A stretch of 64,000 nucleotides of DNA from Trichoplax sp. H2 (lineage: Eukaryota > Placozoa > Uniplacotomia > Trichoplacea), in the NCBI GenBank assembly GCA_003344405.1, contig NOWV01000053.1, positions 248,001 to 312,000 on the forward strand, given 5' to 3'. Below the pieces are notes generated by a model. It ran no database searches. It worked only from the letters and a program-made list of their open reading frames with translations, and was not told the DNA's origin. The position numbers and the translations under genes were made by a program. Of the stretch, positions 12,236-26,839 are shown in pieces (the first letter of the stretch is position 1; each line of letters begins with the position of its first letter).

Positions 12236-15200
12236 TAGCCAGGTTATTTACTCTATTTCGTTAAAATTCTTCCCAGGTGATAACAGTGTCTCAGTATTAT
12301 TCAATCATACTAAAAAGATATTAACAGTTTTCTTCTTGATTTTGTGCTTACTGTAGTCATTAGTCTGAAAAAGTACACTTAAATCATAATGAAGACAAAA
12401 GCTAGTTAACAAATACCTGTCAAAGACTGTCACGAAACCTATAAAAAAATTGCCTAAGGAATGAAATAAACCTCGATATTGTAAAATGAAATTGAAAACA
12501 CAGCAACAAAAAATAATGCAGACATTTTTATCTTGATAAATAGTCTTCGTTAATATTGGGTACTTGTAACTTAGACAATTTTTTTTGAAAGAAACGATAG
12601 AATAATTTAGTTAGATATTCAAGATGAAATTTAATTGACCATGTTGGTAATATTTGTGTATTAAATTATGGGATAAAATACATTAAATAATATCATCTTA
12701 TTGCTTCTAATCAAATATCATATCTTGAGCAATTAAGGTCATGTCTAATGCAGGATGGCGATGTTATGATCATAATATCCCTTTGTTACTTTAGAATATC
12801 TTTCTTTCATCCTTCATTATCCATAGAAATTTAAAAATTTTATACTATTATAATTAGAATATCGATTCTAACGAACGACTAAAGTTGGACTAGGGTATCC
12901 TTTAATTCATGATAGATATTTTTCATTCGTTTTGGATTTATTCCATGGTGCTCTTCCTTTGTTTTCAATGTAATTTAACCTTTAATTAATCAAGACTTTT
13001 ATGTTTACCAAGATCAATTTAAAGATTTATACTTCTCCTAAATTTGAAAGCGATTGGACAAAAGTGGTTATAACTGGCTTAGACATAACTAAAACTGATC
13101 CATCTACACTGAAAAGGAAATTAAGTGGGAAATACTTTCGATCCATTCTATGATTGAAAGCTCATTATCAAGAATAATATGGAAAGCAATGATGCAGATG
13201 TTACCTTAGGATTAGCTAAACAAGTTGGAAAGATTTTCTTTTTAATACAATAACATTCAAAACCATCTGTTAAGGTGACAATAACCTATAAACTAAGAGA
13301 CGTAGTAGTTTTAATTTTGCTAATTCAATAGATATTTAGATTCTTTAAAGAGAATAGATAGTTTTTTATCTTGCTATCAATGCTGTATATAATGGTACCT
13401 TTTAGAAAGGTAAGAGAATCAGATTAAAACTACCTCATGATCTCTTTGGTATTTTGCTTCGTCGTGGCAACCTTTGAAGGGTAATTTCTCGTCATTTCTG
13501 ACCTAATTGACTATTGCTAAAAGCTTCTTATGTTTTGTTTCTAAGGTGAAAGTGCATAATGTAATTAACTATAGGAATGAGAATTTACAAAACAGTGCAG
13601 TAAAGTATAAATGAATCGAATTCATTCTATTGCATGTTTCGCTTGGTTATAAGAAATTTGCGTGAGATATAACATGAATGACTAGATCGATAATTTGCAG
13701 TCTTTTAGTTTATTCCTCTATTGATTTAGTATTGTTAGGGTTACGCTTGAATGTATCTCAATTTTGGTGCATAAATTTCTTGAATAAATTCTAATACTGA
13801 CCAAATTACGTTAATAAGCGTTGGTTATTGAATTATGATGTTAATTAGTAATTATTAGGGCAGATATACTGCACAAAAATGGATTACTTGGTTAATCATT
13901 GACACTATTTTGTACTGTTACACTAATAACTTGATCACGTATTTTTAAGCTTGAATTTTTTTTAACGAATGACTTGAACAAATTCAATAGTAATGTGATA
14001 AAATTATAAACTATCGAATATTTGAACTTGATACTGTACTGTGGAAAAATTTAACTATCATTAATAAATCGAATTCAATTTTTTTGCTGTAAATACTATA
14101 CTGCATTACTATGCACCAAGGATATCACCTCAATATTACTGGACTAGAGAAACTATCAAAATTGCACAAAATAGTCTATTATTGCAATTCCTAATAGTGA
14201 AGAATCTGGTCATTTACAAAATCAGCTTATTTATAATTAATTAATTTGCCATTATAATCAGAAGTTAATATTTGATGTGGGATAGATGCTGGTTGTAATA
14301 TTTCATTAAGATGGCAAGATAGAATATTAGTTTTGATGAATATTAACAGGCAAAGAGTCTCAAATTAAGGCCTGATTAAAATTCGAAATCAAACCATATA
14401 AACAGAAGTTAATGTTAGATTTAGTATATATGGTGGTAATAACATTACATTACAATGGTAAGTTAAAGTTACAGCTATCGCCTCTAAAATTGTTCACTAA
14501 CAACACATGGCTGTTTTAACGCCTAAATGCAACCCATGACACACTAGTCACTCATATCTAGCAACGCTATCTTACTTTTGATTATAAAGTATCGAAGCGA
14601 TATTAAAATTAAAATAGATACATTACTGTTACGATGCGTAAGCTCGTCCTAATTATTGAGTAATATTAAATATTGTTTGTGTGGATTGACGTTTTATTAA
14701 TTGTCATTTCTTCATATAATTTGTTTAATCTTTGATTAATATGATAATGCACTGAAGATTCCTTTTTAGTAAGTTAGTCGGTTGGATAGTCAACTATTTT
14801 ATCAATTGATATTTAATTGTAAAGACTATAATCTTGGGTGCCAAGATTCCTTCAGTAATACATGATAGTAAATCTCTGACTATCTCGTCTACATCATCTG
14901 TGACGCTATAATTATACCATAGTATTCGGTCGTTGGAACTGAATTATTTGGTGATATAGCTAATCTCGCCTCTTTAAGTTAGTAAGTGGCGTTCTCCGCA
15001 AGGATTGGCGTGTGTAGACTACTTTGTCACTAGTGGTGTGTGACAATTACCTACCTTGCATTTATGAAGTAACAATTTCTATTGAGTACATGATTTTATT
15101 ATATATAGACACATTGTTATACTATTTTACCGTAGGGCTTAAATCAAGATCAAAGTCTGTAATTGTCAATAAACATACAATAGAAATTGAATCAGTTTCA

Positions 15201-16199
15201 TAATATCAAATGATAAATTAAAAAAATGGATATAGAAACTTTCCGCCCATGAGCAATTCACAGTAAAAATGTTTTTTATAGTCAAGAAATATATTGATAT
15301 TCATATTTTACATTTACTTTCATTAAAGTTTATTTTAAGGTAGGAATTTTAGTAATAGTCGAAATACCCAGTATGACGGTAGTACCTTGAGCTTAGAACT
15401 GAAGTTGAATTCTTAATTAGTACTGAAATTACTAACATGTGCTATAGAAAAATGCAATGTTCGCGTAGTTTTACATGATTAATTGTTCGTGCTCCTGCAC
15501 TGGTTTCACTACAAACATATGGCTATCAGACTAGTACCAATTTTTTTGATATGATATATAAGCATTAATAATAGATATGTAACAGATACATTACTAACTC
15601 TCCACCCGTGAAATAATAATTTCTATTGAGTACATGATACTTTAATAGTATAGTTGAAGAATGTGCATATCTTGATACTTACAATAGTGCTTAAATAAGA
15701 ATCAAGTTTGTAGTACTGAACCATTAGTTAGAATGCAGAAATGCGTTAATGTCCTATTGAAATATTTGAAATAATGACCTAACAATAATTATAAACAAGC
15801 AACAATAAATTGATATCTTAGCAACTAGAAAATTTCTTTGTCTGGATGAACAAGATTACAAGATTTGCTAAAGCTAAATAAATATCCATGATATCATAAT
15901 ACTTTACAAAAGTACGTCGTCGTATAATAGAACGAATGTATGTATTTTATATAGACGTTTTGTTCACCTAGCTAAGTTTTCAGTATGAATTAGTTCTACA
16001 GTTAATGATATATTGATTATATTAATAACTTTCCATAATCTGAGCGTAATTTACAATAACAAGTCTAATTATTTCAGATAAATAAGTGTTTAAGTCATAA
16101 TTTATCAGTCCTAAAACTACCGCACCAGAATAGATAAGATTTTGCGAATTTTATTGATACTAAATCTATGTTTGGAATACCTAATCGTTGTTATTTTCA
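12236..16199. other. AT-rich intergenic stretch with short old duplications
   Basis: No gene is recognised. I see a 144-base duplication ('agaagttaat.tt.gat' near 14261 and 14405) and a weaker ~200-base echo near 13748 and 13950 ('cttgaat...cttgaa.aaattc'). 'tattgagtacatgat' occurs near 15079 and 15623. Confidence 0.5.
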
Positions 16200-16900
16200 G
16201 AGCTCAGAAAGTGTGCTAGACTGGCTAGTCATTAATAAATATTGATCATCATGTAATATTACAAAGCGATCGTAGGACATATTAACAATTGATTGACATT
16301 TTATTAGCAGGAAAATTGTTATGCATGAGCGATCGAGTACAAAGATTATAATTGTAAATTAATTTTTGTCATTTTTCAATACTCTAAAGATCTGATTTTG
16401 ATATAATAAAATATCAAGATGATGAATTGACAGATAGAAAATTTATGCCGAAACTAATAAATTTATGTAACTTTACTGGCATTCGTTCGATCTACGCTGG
16501 GAATAAATCAAAGAAGTAACTTTATAGAGTCTTTATTAGTTGCAAGTCAACTTGATTAGTAAATAACTATCGTATCCATGATAATGTAAAAATACTGAAT
16601 GAGTGCAAAAGATAGTAGCAATATCTTGACATTTCTGTCAGGTAGACAACTGTTATGCTTGAACTATCGAATATAAAGATTTACAGCTGTAAATAGATTC
16701 TTACAATCTTATAATACTTGATAATATCTGACTTTAGAAGAACAGCGTAAATAGAGGATAAATTGACAGGCAGTAAACTTTCAAGTTTGAAGTCATCAAT
16801 TTACGTTTGTTGTTTGATGTCCATAATTAAAAACAGAAATAACTTATGTGGAAGGTTTACTAGTTACTAGTAGATATCACTAATTTTGTAGCTGTTTATA
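16200..16900. repeat. Diverged ~335-base tandem duplication
   Basis: Four blocks recur in the same order about 335 bases apart. 'ttgacattt...ttgttatgc.tgag' is at 16292 and 16626. 'cgagtacaaagatta..attgtaaat' is matched by 'cgaatataaagatttacagctgtaaat'. 'gatgaattgacagatagaaa' (near 16420) is matched by 'gataaattgacaggcagtaaa' (near 16758). Confidence 0.7.
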
Positions 16901-19900
16901 CTAGTGGATAATATGCATCAATAAGTTATTAAAGGATATCATGTCAGACAGGGTAATTCTATAGCTGAATGAAGAAGTTACGTGAATTTAATTACGTTAA
17001 CCTAAACATCGAGCATATAAAAGTTGTCAATCCTAGTCGATATAGAAGTCCACATTTTCTTGGTTGTATAGCTTGTAATTAAAGTCGAGATTAGACTTTG
17101 CTTAATGACTATCAAATTAAGCATCATCGTTACTAAATAGATAACAAAGGATAAGTATAAAATAATCCAGCCCCTAGCAACATTAAAGCTCATCAGTATG
17201 CAATCATACATCAGGTCATTAAATGATGTCGATTTATTTTCCGAGTGTTACTTACGTTATAATGATCAGTATATTATATACAGCATAGTAACCAATTTTA
17301 TTTGCATTGCATCTGTTCATTTCTTATTATTGAAAGATATTTACAAATTAACAAATATAATTGCAATAACAAACTGGTAAGAAGGAATGCAAAGTTCATT
17401 TTTTTTCCCATCATGATAATCAAATCCTTGGTCAACCTTTTTATTCTGCTACATTCGTTACAGTAATACAGAATACATATAAGGCGGATGCAATAATTGA
17501 CAATGAATCTATTCGTCCTAGATCTATCGCCATGGATGGATTATACAGAATCTATGTTGTATTCAATTTATCAATGGATAAGATATTGATTTATAGGAAA
17601 ATTGCGTAGTTATACTTTAAAATGCTAGTAATAAATTACCGTAGTTACCGTAGTCTAGAATATGCATATAAAATGGATACTGTATGATAATTATAAAATG
17701 AATTCAATCAAAAATTTCCATAGAAATAGATGGATTGGTAATTAACCAGTAATATAAGACCTTTCATTATCATTGAAATTTTATGGTTCAACTTTAAAGT
17801 CATTAATAGCTGACATGTACAATTTCAGCGATTGTAAATCATGGTAGACATTATTTCCTTAATTCAAATTTCAATTTTTCATGAAAATTTTGATAGGCAA
17901 GAAAGCAGGCATTCATGTCCATCCTTCTTTGTTTCTTTTTTTTTTTATTATTTCATGAATAACTTTGTATATTAGGTTAACATACGTAACATATACATAA
18001 ATAAATGGAATTTGTGGATTGTAAATAGCTCTTAATAAATTGCTCCCACGTTACCGAGAAGTATCACTAGAAAAGGATTCCTTTTCTGGCTCGCATAGAA
18101 AAAAGTTTCTTGATATTGCAATTGCTTGGATACAATTTACTACCGTTTACACGTAAATAATCATTCTGAGTAGAACTTAATGCTTTTACCTACGTCAGTT
18201 CATAACAAAGAATTGGATAGAAATTCAATATACTCGCTAATTACACCAATTTACATTCGAACAACATTTTACAGGAAATCTTTTCGCTTATACTATTTCA
18301 ACCGCCAATTGTCCGATGTTTTAAGTATTGACAAAGTTGTAGAGCTCCTCCTCCACTCAGTTGCTATGTCAATATTCCACCGAAAAATTTGTTTGATTAA
18401 ATCGATGACATGGAAGCACTAAAACATTGACATTAAATAAATAATCAATGTAAAATGAGTAATCCTTTATAGTCCTGCTGTGGGCAGTTAATAGCTATGT
18501 AAGGAGAATTTTACCATCCTGGTGATGATTGCTGTGATAAGCATATTGCAAAGAGGCTTGTAGAACATGACAAAGTAATCCAATTTTTATTTTAACTTTT
18601 CTATTTTTGACTAGCGCAGGTGATACTTGCATGATAATCGCCAAATTGTAGTCATGTTCTGTACAAAGAAGAAATAATCGATTTCTATTGTAGCTAAATT
18701 AGAGCTAGAACAATCAACAAACAAATAAAATCAACACCATTAAATTATTTTCTCATATCTTTTCAATTCTCTAAAACAATGAGTGAATCAATTTGAAGAG
18801 GCTAAAGTTCTTGTTATCCTAGTCTATTTAAGTCATTCTTCCGCCTCCAACCAGGAATCTTTTGATCCTATTTCATTAGGATATTTGTTATCATACCTGG
18901 TACTGAAAATTTATGCAATCCTATTTGCCATTAAACCAGTGGAGCTTATTTTATTGGCTATACTCGATAGTATCTCACTCTTTTTGTCAAGTTTTAGATG
19001 TTGGCAAGGTGAATCAATTGGAAAAATTTTTGCCACATCATCCTTTCTACCATCGTTAATCTTAAATTTTATCAAGGTGAAGAACTAGCTACAAGGTAAA
19101 TGCTCCAAATAAATCTTTTCACTTTTAAGTAGCAATTCTCTATATTCCATCATTGAAAAAATAGTAACGACACTGAGAGATCATCGTATCATGCTATAAC
19201 TGTAGAGTCAATAATGAGATATTACAACGAATTCAATCTTGTATAAACTAAATAAAAAACACAGCAACAAAACATCATGCATTCCAAACTTGTCAAGCAC
19301 CATTAGACATACATTGAGGTGGTTGAAGTGATCCATTTATTAATTCTTTGCAACTTTTTCTTATCCATTTATTTAACGACCATCAATAGCTTAATTAATG
19401 AAATACAATTTGTGATTGCATCAGGACTGCAGGGTTTTTTTGCTATCGTGTTCGAGATGGCAGAAGAAGCTTGTGTTATATAAATACGGATAGAATGATG
19501 ATGGTCTAAATAGAGGTAGATTAGAAATGGATTCTTTCGGCATTTCCGTTATCACTTACCGAATCTCATCTGTTATCAAACTACGTTGAAGGATTGTTAC
19601 TCACTTTGATTGATTGCGTAAAAAGATTATGGTCTAGAATGGAGTAAAGAGTAGAATTTGACGGAATTCTTTTCAATATTTCGTCTTTTGAAGATACTAT
19701 CTCATTACTAATCAGGCTCTATTAATTAATTATTTCCGTCTTTAATGGAATAGACTACAGTTTAAAAGCAATCAGGGCTACAAGATGGTTCAATATTTTT
19801 GATTTCATGGTAATAACACGATCGCTGTATTCTAAAAAGATAGGGTCTCACGATGGGCTCATCATGTACCACAGTAACTTTCTATGCTCAATGAATGCAT

Positions 19901-20635
19901 GATTAATTTTTATTATTAAAATCTACGCCACCTAATGTAGTCATCATTTAGACAGGATCATTCCATATTAATAATACATTAATCTACTCTCCCTCTCGAT
20001 TCAATTTCCTTTGCATTCAAGTAGTACGGTAAATTCGTTGAGTAGTATTGGTAACTTTCTCTCCTTAATACAATATAAAAAGAGTCCTATTATTCAAAAT
20101 TGATTCGATCTCCTTGCAACCTTGTTATCCTTTCGACAAGATTACGATCTGATTGTGGCTGCTGGTAGAATTGGATCAAGATTCAGTCCTATTTTTATCG
20201 CAAGATTTTTAATTTCAAATTGTCCTTTCCAATTAGTAGATAGACATGAGTTTGATTACATTACATTAGCCTAGAGTACTTGTAATATCTTCTCTACTAA
20301 CATCAGTAATTACAGTCAGGAAACAAGAACATAATTAGATTATAACATATTATCTAAACAGTGAAATAGAATAGAACGGCATTTTATAACATTTGAATCA
20401 TAGAGACAACATGTTTGAAAATTGCGATTGTTATTTTAATGATGGCCACGAGACAATCCAATCTCGTTTCCGACCCTCTGCCTTCCTTTTCGTGCAGTCA
20501 AATAAAATGTGCCTAAAATGATCGCTAGGATCATCGTTTTAGAATACCTGAGATTACAGTCGTTAGGACTGTAAATCCCTTTTTACCACTTAGGGATCGT
20601 CTTTGAATAATTGTTAATCTATTCCTTGACTCAAT
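16901..20635. other. AT-rich intergenic stretch, no gene supported
   Basis: Open frames at 17002-17211 (-), 17198-17380 (+), 18180-18422 (+) and 18783-19088 (+) have no recognisable domain. The last opens with GTG, not ATG. No convincing exon chain was found. Confidence 0.5.
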
Positions 20636-20639
20636 AGCA

Positions 20640-21960
20640 AGGATCTACTTTACCTTATTTCATTAGAACGAATTATAAAAGGAATATTCTCAAATACTTT
20701 AGCAACGAAAGAGTCGCGTATATCTAATCGTTCACCTCAACCACATTATAGTCTATTTTTTGTCCTAGTTCTTTTTCAGTCATGACTATCTACTTTTCCA
20801 CTTTTTAACAAGGAAATTAATTTTACACCCATTCTTTAAAAATTAATTATTAAAGGAATATTCTCATTTATTTTAGTCGATGATTATTTGTCCCTTTACT
20901 CCATAGAAATTAATTTTATACCCATTTGTTAAAAATAAACTATAAATGGAAATACTTTCAATTATTTTAGTCAACGAAGGAATCATGCATATCGAATAAT
21001 TTATTTCTTCCGAGCCATATCTTGCTATAAATCATATTAGTCANNNNNNNNNNNNNNNNNNNNATCGTTCACCTCAACCACATTATAGTCTATTTTTGTC
21101 CTAGTTCTTTTTCAGTCATGACTATCTACTTTTCCACTTTTTAACAAGGAAATTAATTTTACACCCATTCTTTAAAAATGAATTATTAAAGGAATATTCT
21201 CATTTAGTTTAGTCTACAAAGGAGTTGTGTATATACACAATAGTCCACTTTAGCCCAAGTTCTTCTTGATTCATGATTATTTGTCCCTTTACTCCATAGA
21301 AATTAATTTTATACCCATTTGTTAAAAATAAACTATAAATGGAAATACTTTCAATTATTTTAGTCAACGAAGGAATCATGCATATCGAATAATTTATTTC
21401 TTCCGAGCCATATCTTGCTATAAATCATATTAGTCATGACTGCTTAATTCTATTACCAGATGGATGACAAATTCTTCATTCGTGACTATCTATACTTCAT
21501 AACAAAGAAATTGATTTTACAAGCATTTGTTCAAAAATGAACTATGAAAGGAATATTCTCCATTACTTCAATAAACGAAACAATCATGTATATCGATGAG
21601 TCCATTATTTCTAGTACTATCTTGCTACAGATTATACTCTTATTAGCCATAATATGCTTCATTCTATAATCAGATTGGTTCTTCCTTATTCAAGATTGTC
21701 TATCTCTTGACTGTATAATTTAAAAAAATCAATTTGACATCATTTCATAAAAATAAATTATAAAGAGAACATTCTCAGTAATTTTAGTAAAAGAGACTAT
21801 TCCACAGATTAGTTAATGACCCCGCTTTATTCTCAGTGTGATCTTGCTATTAATTTTATTAATTTATGTCTACTTAATTCAATTATCAGGTTGAAGATAA
21901 ATTTTTTTTCTTAATCGATGACTATCATTACTTATAAATTATTCGCTCGAATAAGCCATG
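20640..21960. repeat. Tandem array, 150-215-base units, interrupted by a gap
   Basis: The block '(g)aaattaattttacacccatt.gtt.aaaaat.aa.tat.aa.ggaatattctca.tta.tttagt' recurs near 20810, 20915, 21146, 21300, 21505 and 21720, with a partial copy near 20662. Part of this count is an artefact of the duplicated contig ends around the gap (see findings). Confidence 0.75.
21044..21063. other. Assembly gap (20 N)
   Basis: A run of 20 unknown bases lies inside the tandem array. It is flanked by two versions of the same ~320-370-base sequence. Confidence 0.99.
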
Positions 21961-23159
21961 ATATTTATTAATACACAGTTTAACTTGATTTGCTTGATTT
22001 ATCCCTACTATTTATAATGCAACCTGTACACCCACAGCATATTCTGGTATTGTTTTTGCATGGAAGATACAATCAACTCTGACACAGCACTACTTAAATT
22101 TGTTTCTATACACTTAAAAAAATCAATTTCTTTTCATGTGGATCATCCATGGATAGTCTTTCTAATTTCTCACATTACAATACGAGACGATTGAAATAAT
22201 GGCTTGATTCAAGGAAAGAAATCTCTCAAGCTTATTTCTGCGCTGCTTTATGCTATTCTCCATGCGATAGAATAGAACTACTCTAACTCTAACAAGAAAA
22301 GGAGATCAACTTTCATAATCCATATTTCCGATCTCATATTGTAATATTAATCTAGAAGAAAATAAGAACAGAATCTCCGTAAAAATCTCTCCTATTCTTG
22401 CTACATAGTACTTGTCTAATTTCATATATAAATGTTAAAAGAATGATTTACAAGCTATCTATTAATTAAGGGAACAAATGCATTAGAATTAGTTTTCAGT
22501 CAGGTAACAACTTCCTTCATTAATGAAAAATTAACCTTGCCTATTCAAATTTCCTCCATGCCTACAAAGCAATTTATATTATCAAGCGAAATTGGCTCAT
22601 TTCAAATCTTTCTCATCCGTTAGCTTCATGTTAGCCAAGAACAATATTAATGTTGGGGCAATAGAGAATAATAATTCGACACAACTAAGCATTGGTAAAA
22701 TTAATGTCTGATTGTTTCTCCATTGAGTTTTTCATGTTATTCTATAATAGCAGTAGTTTACTCTTAGACAAAGACCAAGATATGGAAATGAATTAAGAGT
22801 CAAAACTTACTATTTCTATTTTTAAATGATTGATATCGATTCTGATACAATGTACTTTCAATTGCGTATAAAAATAGAAGTATATAATTGAGATGGACAT
22901 GAGCAATTAAGGTCTGCCCATTCCTTTCAGAAACAATCATGATGATTTAGAACAACAAGTACATCATTTGGCAAGGATAAAGAGTTCCAATAAATAAATT
23001 GCTATCATTAATAATATCGGCTAATTCCTGTTTAATTCTGAAAAAAGTAGTTTCATCCGGTCATCTAAGAAATGAACAGCGTACATTAGTAAACTGATGT
23101 TGAATAAATAATCTTATTTTTACTTGTCATATCTCTTTATTTTATACTGACTAGAAAGT
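21961..23159. other. Intergenic, no feature recognised
   Basis: AT-rich sequence without a protein-like frame or clear repeat. Confidence 0.5.
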
Positions 23160-23640
23160 TTCATAAGGATAGTTGGCTGGTATTTTTATTTCAAGATGGA
23201 GATATATTTCTATTCGTCATCAGATTGACCCTTCTGATATAGAGAAATCGACTGTAATAAAGTTATTTTTAAAGGTAGTCATCGTCACTTTCATAACGAG
23301 CAGAAAGTACATGAGAAAAGTCGATAGGTAGCGATATCCTTATTCTAAATATGAGTGAGCATTTTCTTAGTAACGTGACAAAATATCATAGAAAAAAGTA
23401 CAACTCCTAGTGATCACTTTTATGGCGAGAAGAGAATACCAGAGAGAAATCGGCAGGAATTCCTATTCTACACGTCAACAGAGTTACTACTTTCGCAGTG
23501 AGTTTAATGGCGTGGAAATGTCGGCTGGTATTCTTATTCTAAACGGAGCTTGCACATTCGTAGCGAGTGGAGGGCCATGAAAGAAAATGTCCGCTGGTAT
23601 CGTAATCTAATGGTAGAAATTTATTTCTAGTCACCATCTA
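23160..23640. repeat. Degenerate 70-150-base tandem repeat
   Basis: Variants of 'gtcggctggtattcttattctaaa' appear near 23170, 23318, 23446, 23518 and 23588. Several are followed by a 'cattcgtagcgagt'-type block. The units are well diverged. Confidence 0.65.
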
Positions 23641-25289
23641 GTTAACCCTACCGACATGGAGAGTAAGGCTGGTGAAAAGTTTACATTGAGCATAGGTCGC
23701 ACTTTTGTAATATCGTCCTTCTGCTTCTATTACTAAATAAGATCAAGAGCAGAGATTAAATCGGATTAAAAAAGTTCAATTCATCTTGTGTTTGAAAGTT
23801 GTCTCTTCATTTGCTTGTTATCCATATTGAGAATGGAGGATCTAATCTTGGGATAACCTCAATTTCTACTAAGCTATTTAAAATGATAATTTCGGATTTA
23901 CGTTTAAATTACACAATCGTTGTACCAACTTGTAAAGGTCTACTTTAACATTTCTTGGAGTGTCCACCTCCTACATATCCTTCATGATTAAAGCTTTCAA
24001 TTTCTTGCTACAATATGTAAAGTAACATAAACTACAGCTTTTTCGAAGGAAAGGGATTAAGCAATAACTTGGTCATCATCGGTATTATGTGTAAAACAAA
24101 TCTGGCTATTCCATTCATGCAATACCCTCGTCTTCCTTGAAATAATATTAGTTTCTTTATTGGTATCTGTTCTAAGAGTATAATCTGACATTACTCAATT
24201 AATTGACTTCATCAGTATCACTTTGTATCATAAATTTTAATGTAGAGCTACCTATACAAGGAAATAATGCCAGGTGGCACGCTATTTTTCTAATTAATAA
24301 TCTTATACCGGTTCTGAGTGTTAAATACTCTTGATTGAAATTAATTTAATTACAAATGTTAGAACGCTTCTCACACAGAGTACAGTATTAAAGCTGCTAT
24401 GCATATCTGCAGCCATCTTAGTTTGCAAGATATCCTGAGATGTAGGGGAGAGCCTCATGTAAGCATTTCCAGATAGACTTACTTTGTCCATCACGGATAC
24501 CCATTATAATATAACATTCTAAAGGAATTCGAATCACGCAATATAATAATAAATTGAACTATTGAAAATGATTAATTATCATCATCAGTAATAAAATCCA
24601 GCCTAGGCTTACATTGGATTATAAAAGATGTTGACAATATTGCTGTAGGTACACCTGGAAAATTTCTTTCATGTTGTGGATAATGGCCAAGTTTGATTTT
24701 AAAGATAACCAATTATCATGACTCGAAATAATGTTAAAGCAGCCTCAGATTTAGAATATTACCTATATATAATAATCACTCTTCGCCTTTAATTGTAAGC
24801 GAAAATCTTTATTCAACTTAAACGGAACTTCTTTCACTCTATGGCAGCCATTTGTACCCTTATATAGAAAACAGTCATGGTGATTTTGAAATCTGCTACA
24901 AGATATTTCACACCAAAGAGTAAAGGCTAGTCATCAATGTCTTACTTAGATTAGTGGAATTTTTTGCAAATACTAGAAATTAGATACTGCTGATTGTTCA
25001 CACAGTTAATCGCTGTTATATGCAGCAACTGTTTGAACTGCAAAGATTTGAATATCAATAGGAAATAATTACTTCAAGTTTTTACCGTATGTCTGATGGC
25101 AAAAGAAATTGTTGGTAAATTTCTGGCATAAAATAAGTTCTTTTGTGCCATGAATTAACCTAGTCTAAATTTGACGAACGGACATCCTATTCCCTAATAT
25201 GATTCTCTAATGGAAGGACATTAATGATTCTATATTTACTACAGCACCGGCATGTAAAGAATTCAAAGAATAAGTTCTTCTGCAGTTGT
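23641..25289. other. Intergenic, no feature recognised
   Basis: AT-rich sequence without a convincing frame. No repeat comparable with the flanking arrays was seen. Confidence 0.5.
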
Positions 25290-25865
25290 AGCTCTCTTTC
25301 TTGATATTGCTTTCTGATCTGAAGGAAATTATTGATGGTTCTATTTGCGCTCGAAAAATTGCTAAATGAATTCCTTCATATCATGATTCCTCAAAGCCTA
25401 TCTTGATATTACTTTCTGATCTACAGGAAAGGAATGATGATTCAATTGAGTAAGAGTAATTCAATAAAGTCTTTCTTGATTTTACTTTTTGATGTACAGG
25501 AAACGAATGATGATCCAATTCGTTGCTGAAGAATGGATCATCAAAATCTTTCCTAACATTACTTTCTGATTTAGAGGAAACGAATGACGATTCAATTCGT
25601 GAATGAAAAATGATTCATTAAAGTCTTTCCTGACATTGCTTTCTGATCTGCAGGAAAGAATGATTTGATTCATGATCAAAAAATGAGCCATCAAAACTTT
25701 TCCTAATATCCTTTTCTGATCTGAAAGGAAATGAATCATGATCGCATTTGCAGGCAAAGAATAGCTAAAATGAATTCCTTCATCTAATAAATCATCAAAT
25801 CAAGTCTTGATATTACTTTCTAATCCGAAAGGAAATGAACTGAGGTCCAATTCGCGCGTGAAGAA
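25290..25865. repeat. Tandem array, ~75-base core unit
   Basis: 'tttctgatct..aggaaa(c)gaatgatgattcaatt' recurs near 25311, 25412, 25486, 25562, 25640, 25712 and 25816, at intervals of 72-104 bases. The minus-strand open frame at 25482-25757 is made of these units in near-constant frame and is not taken as a gene. Confidence 0.85.
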
Positions 25866-26839
25866 TTGCTCAAATGAATTCTTTCACGTACTGAATCATC
25901 AAAACCCATCATCCTAAGACTGAAAGGTCACCAACCTTACAAACTATACTATTCTTACACTTAATATCCGATTGCAAATGAAATCAAGAACAAAATCGTT
26001 TACAGCGGAATCACTTATAAATGTAAACAAAGACAAGAGGAAACATCAATCCTTCGATCCGTTATTACCACCACCATAGGATTTAAATCCTTCTTGGCTT
26101 ATTTTATATGGTACTTAACCTTAACATTATTTTCTGACGTATAGGAAATCAACGATAACAATTAGTATATCAAAGAATTACCTCTAGAGAATACATAATG
26201 TAGGAATAACTTCCTAGCTTAGGCATCCGCTTTATTGAAGATTTGAACTTTAAACGTGACAATATTTTTTGAGAATTCTTTGCAATAAAGATATTCCGGT
26301 ATAAAATTTTTAACGATGATTCCCTTATTTTAACCACCATATCCTGTGAGTCGGTAACTTGACTTATTTGAAATCAATCATTTACTGCCATTTCTTATTA
26401 GCTTTTACAATTAACACCTCATTTTGTCATAAGTCTGTGAAAGTTTCCGACATTGATCATTGTTTTGCTTTGCTTAACAAATAAATTGACATTACATTGC
26501 TGTTTGTAACAACAACAGCATCTTTCTCGGCTTAAAGTTAATCGATACCGCAGTAACTTATTGATCTGATTTCTGTAGTTTAACCGAGAATTCTTATTAG
26601 ATCAGTGTTCCTTGACAATCGAAATGGCACTTGAGCATCCAACCTCATAAAAATCTCTATCCTCTATCCTGTGATTTTTCTTTTTCTGACACAATGAAAT
26701 CATAAACACTGGTAAGGTCGATTGAGCATATTACGACAACACGAATTGTTTTTCTTGTTCTTCTTTTACTCGCTATTTTACTGCCACTCATTAATTATGC
26801 TAGAAATTGAAATATTGACAGTATAATATTTCATTTACT
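25866..26839. other. Intergenic, no feature recognised
   Basis: No gene, RNA or clear tandem repeat seen. Confidence 0.5.

Noticed and set aside
18783-19088. Hydrophobic 101-codon open frame that might be a membrane protein
   Set aside because: It opens with GTG, has no family motif and lies in sequence with chance-level AT-rich frames.
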